Assembly: GCA_039707465.1 (NCBI GenBank)
Contig: CM077645.1
Coordinates: forward strand, 59,583,850-59,647,849
Source: Rhabdophis nuchalis
Taxonomy: Eukaryota > Chordata > Lepidosauria > Squamata > Natricidae
DNA: 64,000 nt
Reading direction: 5' to 3'
Made by a program: the position numbers and the translations under genes. The notes below the pieces were generated by a model. That model did no database searches. It was given only the letters and a program-made list of their open reading frames with translations, and was not told the origin of the DNA. The first letter of the stretch is position 1; each line of letters opens with the position of its first letter. Shown here in pieces: positions 59,486-64,000 of this stretch.

Positions 59486-60146
59486 GTGAGGCTTTGTTTC
59501 AGGAATATGAATTTTCTAGTGTAAAATAAAATATTGTATGAAAGTGCAGCCAAAGAAAATTGTGGCAGATACCATGGATGCCAGATGTTGCAGGATAACT
59601 TTCCTAGGATTGTTTATAAAACTAGTATCAGCAGTATAAAGGCTTTCTTATGTAGTAATGTAAGTGATAAATGATGTTGAAATTAGGGAGTTGCAAATAT
59701 AGAGGAGTATTTTCCATAAAAGTCCAAAGCTTAGACTGCCCTTTTGGAAAATGTCTGTTGGTTAAAACTAAAAACAAATAAATTAAACATTAAAGTGCTA
59801 TTTAGGTTATTTATTAGTTAAATCTAGCTAAAAGTTGCAGCACATATTTAATTTAAATTGTTGATGGTTGAAAATAGAAAAGCTAACATAGACAACTCAC
59901 AGTTATATGGGTGATAAGACTACAATTATACTAAACTAGTTCTTTTCTCAGAATCAGTAGGACATTGAATAAACATTGATACTCCTCATGCCTTCTTTTT
60001 TGAAGATATAGAATGCATACTCTCCTTGGCTAAATTTCTTTTAAAAACAACGCCAAGCTCTTGTAATTATTATTTCTTTGTGAGAATATAGTGACAGTTG
60101 TGTTCTTTATCTGTTTAACTGAATATTATGTTATGTTAAATTGCAG
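59486..60146 (+). other. SHOC2: SHOC2 intron 5
   Basis: 661 bp, AT-rich, no repeat or gene recognised. The acceptor is ttaaattgcag. Confidence 0.85.
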
Positions 60147-60269
60147 GACAATCAGCTGACATCACTTCCCCTGGATTTTGGGACATGGACCAGTATGGTG
60201 GAGCTCAATTTAGCTACAAATCAGCTCAACAAAATTCCTGAGGATGTATCTGGACTTGTTTCTCTTGAG
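60147..60269 (+). CDS. SHOC2: SHOC2 coding exon 6 (residues ~388-428)
   Basis: 123 nt, phase 0 at both ends. It encodes [20 protein letters not shown] and [21 protein letters not shown]. The donor is placed at gag|gtggta because this gives Glu-Val-Leu across the junction as in human SHOC2. A second donor three bases on (gtg|gtaaaa) matches the consensus better and would add one Val. Confidence 0.94.
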
Positions 60270-60578
60270 GTGGTAAAAAGTAGAATATAAAAGACCAGCT
60301 AAAGAATTTTTTAAGAAACCTAACCAATCTTGATATATTTATTGATAATTGATAATTAAACTAACAAATATACTCTGAAACAACCTAATTTTGGAAGGAT
60401 TATTTAAACAAACTTAATACCAGATTTGTTTTACATCAGAGTTGTTATGCTGTGCACATTATGACTTAGTTTTATGTTATTTTATGTTAGAAGATATAGC
60501 TATTATATTATCTTAACCTGCAAGTTCAGTAACCCACCCCTATGCGTGTATATGTGTATACATATATCAGCTCAAAAA

Positions 60579-60582
<4 letters not shown>

Positions 60583-60624
<42 letters not shown>

Positions 60625-60777
60625 GGGTTGTTTTTTTTTTTGAGCTGATCAATAAATAAATCAGGGAGACTAGGATAGATTTATTTAGAGCTATTTAGCT
60701 CTCATCAGCTAGCCGTACCCTTACTGGGATTTGAACCAGGGAAGTATTACATGTGAGGCAGTTGTATATATACACAC

Positions 60778-60820
<43 letters not shown>

Positions 60821-60920
60821 AGTTTTATGAGCTGGAACAATTACATATATGTGTGTGTGTGTGTGTGTGTAATAAAACATACGTATGTATGTATGTATGT
60901 ATGTATGTATGTATGTATGT
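60583..60920 (+). repeat. Microsatellite group: GT, CA, GT and GTAT
   Basis: A GT run of ~40 bp (60,583-60,622), a CA run of ~36 bp (60,782-60,817), a GT run (60,849-60,870) and a GTAT run of ~40 bp (60,880-60,920). They separate, and in one case truncate, a tRNA-hammerhead repeat; the CA run replaces its A box. Confidence 0.95.
60636..60770 (-). repeat. tRNA-hammerhead element, partial copy E1
   Basis: The minus strand carries a B box (ggtttcaaatcc-like, 60,727-60,737 as ggatttgaacc on plus) followed by a degraded hammerhead (60,668-60,714) and the start of the body. The A-box side is replaced by simple repeat. In the ribozyme the conserved GAAA is changed to TAAA, which should inactivate it. 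Confidence 0.75.
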
Positions 60921-60924
60921 CTTT

Positions 60925-61200
60925 GGTTGTTCGGGTTTTCTCCCGCGTAGAATTGGAAGTATCTTCACGACGTTTCGATGAAGTCTCATTCATCATCTTC
61001 AGGCTGGTGCTTCCGGCTTGGTGCTTCCAGGAGCAATGGTGCTTCTTGGTGCTTATTTTCAGCCCTTAAAAATCTAAAACACACATATATATATATATAT
61101 ATGTAGATTTTGGTTTATTCGAGTCTTTTCCCGTGTAAAATTAAAGGTGTTTTTGCAACGTTTCGATGGGATCACCCCCATCATCATCAGGCCTGGGCCT
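60925..61200 (-). repeat. Two related repeats with hammerhead-like half-cores
   Basis: The minus strand reads, near 61,010-60,960, CTGAAGA then a 6-bp hairpin (GATGAA/TTCATC) then GAAAC; and near 61,190-61,150, CTGATGA then a hairpin (GATGGG/CCCATC) then GAAAC. Downstream both have a tttacacggg- or ctacgcggg-like phrase. This resembles repeats of Penelope-like elements. No third stem was found, so only the half-core is claimed. Confidence 0.5.
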
Positions 61201-61245
61201 TTGCTTTTTTGCGAAGCAAATGTAAAAAAATATATATATCATAAA

Positions 61246-61249
61246 ACTA

Positions 61250-61282
<33 letters not shown>

Positions 61283-61600
61283 ACAACCTGTTATTAGGCC
61301 CCAATTAAGGGAGGAGACATACTGTTTCCTTTCCTGCCTTTCGGCTCATCACCAGAGACCATCTAGACAGCAAGCCAAGAATTACGTTGTGTAATTTTTT
61401 TATATGTGTGTTACGTTTTTGAGCTGATCAATAAATAAGTCCGGGAGACTAGGATAGATCTATTTCGAGCTTATTAGCTCTCATCAGCTAGCCATACCCT
61501 TACTGGGATTCGAACCAGGGCTGTATTACATGCCAGGCCAGAGCCTTGCCATTAAGCCAGCTAGGTTCTGTTCTTGTCAGCTGAGACAGAAGGATAGTTA
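61246..61600 (-). repeat. tRNA-hammerhead element, most complete copy E2
   Basis: On the minus strand, from 61,600: a tRNA-like head with A box TGGCTTAATGG (61,559-61,549) and B box GGTTCGAATCC (61,516-61,506), the hammerhead motif (61,493-61,447), a ~150-bp body containing gatgagccgaaaggc and ttaattggggcc, and a GT/AT-rich tail ending near 61,246. The layout is that of a SINE with an internal Pol III promoter. There is no coding capacity. Confidence 0.8.
61447..61493 (-). ncRNA. Hammerhead ribozyme motif (type I), intact by sequence
   Basis: Read on the minus strand from 61,493: GGCUAG (stem I, 5' strand), the invariant CUGAUGA (61,487-61,481), GAGCU-AAUA-AGCUC (stem II, five perfect pairs), GAA plus A15.1 (61,466-61,463), a four-pair stem III with a 2-nt loop closing on U16.1 (61,454), cleavage nucleotide C17 (61,453), and CUAGUC (stem I, 3' strand; five Watson-Crick pairs and one G-U). 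All nucleotides required by the hammerhead consensus are present. Stem III is very short, as in hammerheads of Penelope-like elements and retrozymes, which work best as dimers. Activity is not shown by sequence alone. Confidence 0.85.
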
Positions 61601-61604
61601 TATA

Positions 61605-61930
61605 TAATTGTTTCCACAACACCCTGTTAAGGCCCCAATTAAGAGAGGAAGCACATTGCTTTTTCTTTTCTGCCTTTCGGCTCATCATCAGAGACCATCT
61701 AGACCAGGGGTCTGCAAAGTTGGCTCTTTTAAGACTGGTGGACTTCAACTCCCAGAATTCCTCAGCCAGCCATGCTGGCTGGGGAATTCTGGGAGTTGAA
61801 GTCCACCAGTCTTAAAAGAGCCAACTTTGCAGATCCCTGATCTAGACAGAAAGCCAAGAATTCCGTTGTGTAATTTTTTTTATATGTGTGTTAGGTTTTT
61901 GAGCTGATCAATAAATAAATGGAAACAATT
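61605..61930 (-). repeat. tRNA-hammerhead element, body-only copy E3
   Basis: The minus strand has the body and 3' end (gatgagccgaaaggc, ttaattggggcc, acagggtgttgtgg in order), beginning at the attgatcagctc segment. The tRNA head and ribozyme are missing. A hAT-like MITE split it at 61,705-61,839. Confidence 0.75.
61705..61839. mobile_element. 135-bp palindromic hAT-like MITE with exact 8-bp duplications
   Basis: The termini caggggtctgcaaag and ctttgcagatccctg are inverted, and both arms contain acttcaactcccagaattcc. It is flanked exactly by atctagac (61,697-61,704 and 61,840-61,847). Same length and core as the elements at 2,772 and 3,649 but with different termini. It interrupts repeat copy E3. 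Confidence 0.9.
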
Positions 61931-62155
61931 ATATATAACTATCCTCCTGTCTCAGCTGACAAGAACAGAACCTAGCTGGCTTAATGGCAAGGTTCTCGCC
62001 TGGCATGTAATACAGCCCTGGTTCGAATCCCAGTAAGGGATTCTTGGCTTTCTGTCTAGATGGTCTCTGGTGATGAGCCGAAAGGCAGAAAAGGAAAAGC
62101 AGTGTGCTTCCTCCCTTAATTGGGGCCTTAACAGGGTGTTGTGGAAACAATTATA
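61930..62155 (+). repeat. tRNA-hammerhead element, copy E4 with the ribozyme deleted
   Basis: Plus-strand copy with A box TGGCTTAATGG (61,977-61,987) and B box GGTTCGAATCC (62,020-62,030), then cagtaaggg joined directly to attcttggctttctgtc. Relative to copy E2, the hammerhead and ~100 nt after it are missing. The head resembles tRNA-Gly (ggttctcgcctggcatg), but no acceptor stem is formed, so it is not a tRNA gene. Confidence 0.8.
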
Positions 62156-62171
62156 TATATACGGGTGTAGG

Positions 62172-62247
62172 TATGCTGGTATTGTTGTCTTTCCCGCAAA
62201 AACAATTTCATACTTACACAGGAAAACTCCCGAAGACAACAATACCA

Positions 62248-62252
<5 letters not shown>
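62172..62252. repeat. Perfect 20-bp inverted repeat with 41-nt loop
   Basis: Arm 62,172-62,191 (tatgctggtattgttgtctt) is the exact reverse complement of 62,233-62,252. The loop has cccgcaaaaac and a ggaaaactcccg part. It could be a tiny MITE or a remnant of the repeats around it. It lies against an AT/GTAT microsatellite. Confidence 0.85.
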
Positions 62253-62308
<56 letters not shown>

Positions 62309-62356
62309 TGTATGTATGTATGTATGTATGTATGTATATATATATATATATATATG
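62253..62356 (+). repeat. AT and GTAT microsatellite
   Basis: An AT run (62,253-62,281), a TATG/GTAT run of ~56 bp (62,282-62,337) and a second AT run (to ~62,356). Open frames across it are translations of the repeat. Confidence 0.95.
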
Positions 62357-62384
62357 AATATGAATATGAATGATATGTTTTTGT

Positions 62385-62560
62385 GTTGATAAATAAATAA
62401 AGGGAGACTAGTATAGACTATTTCAATCATTTTAGCTTTCATCAGCTAGCCATACCCTTACTGGGATTTGAACCTGGGAAGTATTACATGTGAGGCAGTT
62501 GCAATTGCCACTAGGCCATAGGTTCTCCTCCTGATCAGCTGAGCCAGGGAAATAAGTATA
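62385..62560 (-). repeat. tRNA-hammerhead element, copy E5 (head and ribozyme)
   Basis: On the minus strand: A box TGGCCTAGTGG (62,518-62,508), B box GGTTCAAATCC (62,474-62,464), then a hammerhead-like motif (62,451-62,406), then the start of the body (tatttatc side). It lies head to head with copy E6. Confidence 0.8.
62406..62451 (-). ncRNA. Hammerhead ribozyme motif, decayed stem II
   Basis: CUGAUGA (62,445-62,439), GAAA (62,424-62,421) and stem I GGCUAG with CUAGUC are kept, and stem III can still pair. The cleavage nucleotide is A, which the consensus allows. Stem II (AAGCU with UGAUU) has lost two pairs, so activity is doubtful. Confidence 0.7.
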
Positions 62561-62571
62561 TATTGTGTCAC

Positions 62572-62800
62572 ATAAGGGTATGGCTAGCTGATGAGAGCTA
62601 AATAGCTTGAAATAGATCTATACTAATCTCCCTTTATTTATCAGCACAAAAATGTATCACAAATATAACAGGCAACGAAAAAATAGCTTTCGGCCTGGAT
62701 GGTGTCCTAGGGTGAGCTGAAAGATAGAAAAGGGAAGGAGTTCTGCTTCCTCCCATATTTGGGGCTTACCAGGGTACACCCACCCACCCACACATACCCA
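62572..62800 (+). repeat. tRNA-hammerhead element, copy E6 without tRNA head
   Basis: The plus strand starts around cataagggtatggc just before the ribozyme and continues through the body (tagctttcggcc, gagctgaaagatagaaaag and tttggggc in order) to a CCAC-rich tail (62,776-62,800). The head is absent; the copy begins ~12 bp from the head of the opposite copy E5. Confidence 0.75.
62582..62628 (+). ncRNA. Hammerhead ribozyme motif, near-intact
   Basis: GGCUAG (62,582-62,587), CUGAUGA (62,588-62,594), stem II GAGCU-AAAU-AGCUU (a G-U closing pair and four good pairs), GAAA (62,609-62,612), a four-pair stem III, U16.1 (62,621), cleavage nucleotide A (62,622) and CUAAUC (62,623-62,628). Stem I has one mismatch (C opposite A). 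All core nucleotides are present. Confidence 0.8.
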
Positions 62801-63124
62801 CACCCCTTTATTACATGCACAAAATAATTTAAATGCTTTTGTAATTAAATTATTCATGGAAAATAATTATTATAAAATTTAAAAATCTGTCGACAGGAAT
62901 GTGAAAATCTAGATTTTTCCACAGATCTTTTGTAGTTTATCAAAAAATGTTTTCTTCATTCTTGCCCAATAAAGAATATTTATTTATTTTGCTGGAGCCA
63001 ATACGGCATTAAAGTTTAATAGTGAACAGTCTCTAGATCTTTTTATTTTTTAAAAAATATTTAGCTAATTCTGTTATTACTTAATGTATAGTACAGTTCA
63101 TTAAATGTTCTACTTTTATTTTAG

Positions 63125-63262
63125 GTTCTTGTTTTGTCAAATAATCTCCTAAGAAACCTCCCACATGGCATTGGAAATTTGAGGAAACTGAGAGAATTGG
63201 ATCTAGAGGAAAATAAGCTGGAATTGTTGCCAAATGAAATAGCATACCTTAGGGATCTACAG
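63125..63262 (+). CDS. SHOC2: SHOC2 coding exon 7 (residues ~429-474)
   Basis: 138 nt, phase 0 at both ends, between attttag and cag|gtaaaa. It encodes [39 protein letters not shown] and AYLRDLQ, two leucine-rich repeats close to human SHOC2. The remaining ~108 residues, including the last repeats, lie beyond the window. Confidence 0.96.
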
Positions 63263-63365
63263 GTAAAATAATTACATGGTCTAGCATGTTTTGTTCAATT
63301 CAAAGTGTATATTAATGCATTGCTGCCTTCTTGATTGATTAATTGATTGCCTTTGATTTCAATTT

Positions 63366-63428
63366 TATTATTATTATTATTGTTGTTGTTGTTGTTATTG
63401 TTATTGTTATTACTATTATTACTATTAC

Positions 63429-63505
<77 letters not shown>
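63366..63505 (+). repeat. ATT-type microsatellite at an L2-like 3' end
   Basis: About 140 bp of TTA/TTG/TAC triplets, pure TTA in the right half. It sits at the 3' end of the reverse-oriented L2-like element, as a similar shorter ATT run does at 23,490-23,520. The polyleucine and polyasparagine frames are its translations. Confidence 0.95.
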
Positions 63506-63507
<2 letters not shown>

Positions 63508-64000
63508 TCGCCTTATTAACCGCCCCCTCTCCCCGAAGGGACTCGGGGCTGTGCACAGGAAATGTAAAAAACATAGTATATCACAAAATAAATACATAAA
63601 TACTTAAAACTATATTAAATTACCACCCTGTGCTAAAATCTACCCCATTAAAACTAACCCATAAAACCAATGTAAAAATTTCTCTACTAAAAACTAAGGC
63701 TAGGTACGGTAGGTTAGGCCAGGCCGGCCTGTTGGAAAAGATAGGTTTTTAGTTGCTGGCGGAAGGAGCGGAGGTCCGTGGTAGATCTAAGTTCGGGGGG
63801 TAGGTCGTTCCAGAGGGTAGGGCCCGCCACAGAGAAGGCCCTTCCCCTGGGCGTCACCCGCTGGCATTGCCTAGTGGATGGCACCCGGAGAAGTCCCTCT
63901 CTGTGGAAGCGAATCGGCTGAAGGGATGTGTGGGGTAGGATACGATCCCGCAGATAGCTAGGTCCCGTGCCATGGAGCGCTTTGAAGATGGTAACCAACA
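63506..64000 (-). mobile_element. L2-like LINE 3' end, copy 4 (runs off the window)
   Basis: On the minus strand, an uninterrupted 94-codon segment (63,714-63,998) encodes the C-terminus found in the other L2-like copies: SYLRDRILPHTSLQPIR and GRAFSVAGPTLWNDLPPELR, ending LFQQAGLA. The 3' UTR (63,506-63,713) includes a segment matching ccccgaagggactcggggct. It looks younger than the copy at 18 kb. Confidence 0.85.

Larger units (their letters stand above)
60270..63124 (+). other. SHOC2: SHOC2 intron 6, rich in microsatellites and hammerhead-bearing repeats
   Basis: 2.9 kb. The region 60,540-62,800 is almost all repeats: GT, CA, AT and GTAT microsatellites, several copies of a short tRNA-hammerhead element in both orientations, two related repeats near 61.0-61.2 kb and a hAT MITE. 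The stretches 60,280-60,540 and 62,800-63,120 are plain AT-rich DNA. Confidence 0.9.
63263..64000 (+). other. SHOC2: SHOC2 intron 7 (start only)
   Basis: After ~100 bp of plain sequence the intron is occupied by an ATT microsatellite and a reverse-oriented L2-like LINE that runs off the window. Confidence 0.85.

Noticed and set aside
60583..60920. Regularly spaced short repeats suggesting a CRISPR-like array
   Set aside because: They are simple-sequence microsatellites without spacers in eukaryotic DNA.
61675..61705. Possible further hammerhead core (minus strand CTGATGATGAGCCGAAAGGC)
   Set aside because: There is no room for stem II; it folds instead as a GCC-GAAA-GGC hairpin. The similarity to CUGAUGA and GAAA is coincidental spacing.
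61970..62040. Possible tRNA-Gly gene
   Set aside because: A and B boxes and an anticodon-arm-like segment are present, but the two ends cannot pair as an acceptor stem and the segment continues into a repeat body. It is a SINE head.
62070..62442. ORFs rich in Tyr-Ile, Cys-Met-Tyr-Val or His-Thr-Tyr
   Set aside because: Translations of the AT and GTAT microsatellites.
63295..63607. Polyasparagine and polyleucine ORFs
   Set aside because: Opposite-strand readings of the ATT microsatellite.

Overview
The window is vertebrate nuclear DNA, most likely from a squamate reptile and possibly a snake. Three things point that way: AT-rich introns packed with L2-like and CR1 LINEs, Sauria-type tRNA SINEs and hAT and Tc1/mariner MITEs; a CR1 3' end finishing in short ATTCT repeats; and full vertebrate exon-intron structure. 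The host gene is SHOC2, the leucine-rich-repeat scaffold of the SHOC2-MRAS-PP1C phosphatase complex. It runs left to right and leaves the window before its last ~108 codons. No other host gene was recognised.

Layout: 1-3.3 kb is upstream DNA (SINE, hAT, Tc1/mariner-like MITE, L1-like and CR1 pieces). About 3.3-5.3 kb is a CpG-rich promoter with an X-box-like palindrome, a YY1-like ATGGCGGC site and a probable noncoding first exon; a 135-bp palindromic MITE sits just upstream. Intron 1 (~39 kb) holds L2-like LINEs (one nested inside another), a decayed Ty3/Gypsy gag, several MITE families, a truncated DIRS relic at 25.7-27.6 kb and an apparently intact DIRS-like tyrosine-recombinase retrotransposon at 34.95-40.89 kb. 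The start codon lies in exon 2 (43,539). Coding exons follow at 50.7, 56.9, 59.3, 60.1 and 63.1 kb and give 474 continuous codons with no disruption.

The intact DIRS-like element has inverted terminal repeats, an internal complementary region that joins copies of both termini, a gag-like ORF, an RT-RNase H-methyltransferase-like ORF and a tyrosine recombinase ORF. Its left and right ends differ slightly and the internal region keeps each version, as expected if it templates the ends during replication. The gag and recombinase frames are one phase, interrupted only by one UGA.

The most unusual feature is in intron 6 (60.6-62.8 kb): a cluster of a short repeat with a tRNA-like head (good Pol III A and B boxes) followed at once by a hammerhead self-cleaving ribozyme fold. 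One copy (61,447-61,493, minus strand) keeps the conserved core, all three stems and a permitted cleavage nucleotide. Three other copies show variants and one has lost the ribozyme by deletion. It resembles a Pol III-driven, hammerhead-bearing SINE; whether it has been described could not be checked here.

All family names come from reading the sequence and from memory. No alignment, folding or database search was run, and repeat boundaries are approximate unless target duplications are given.
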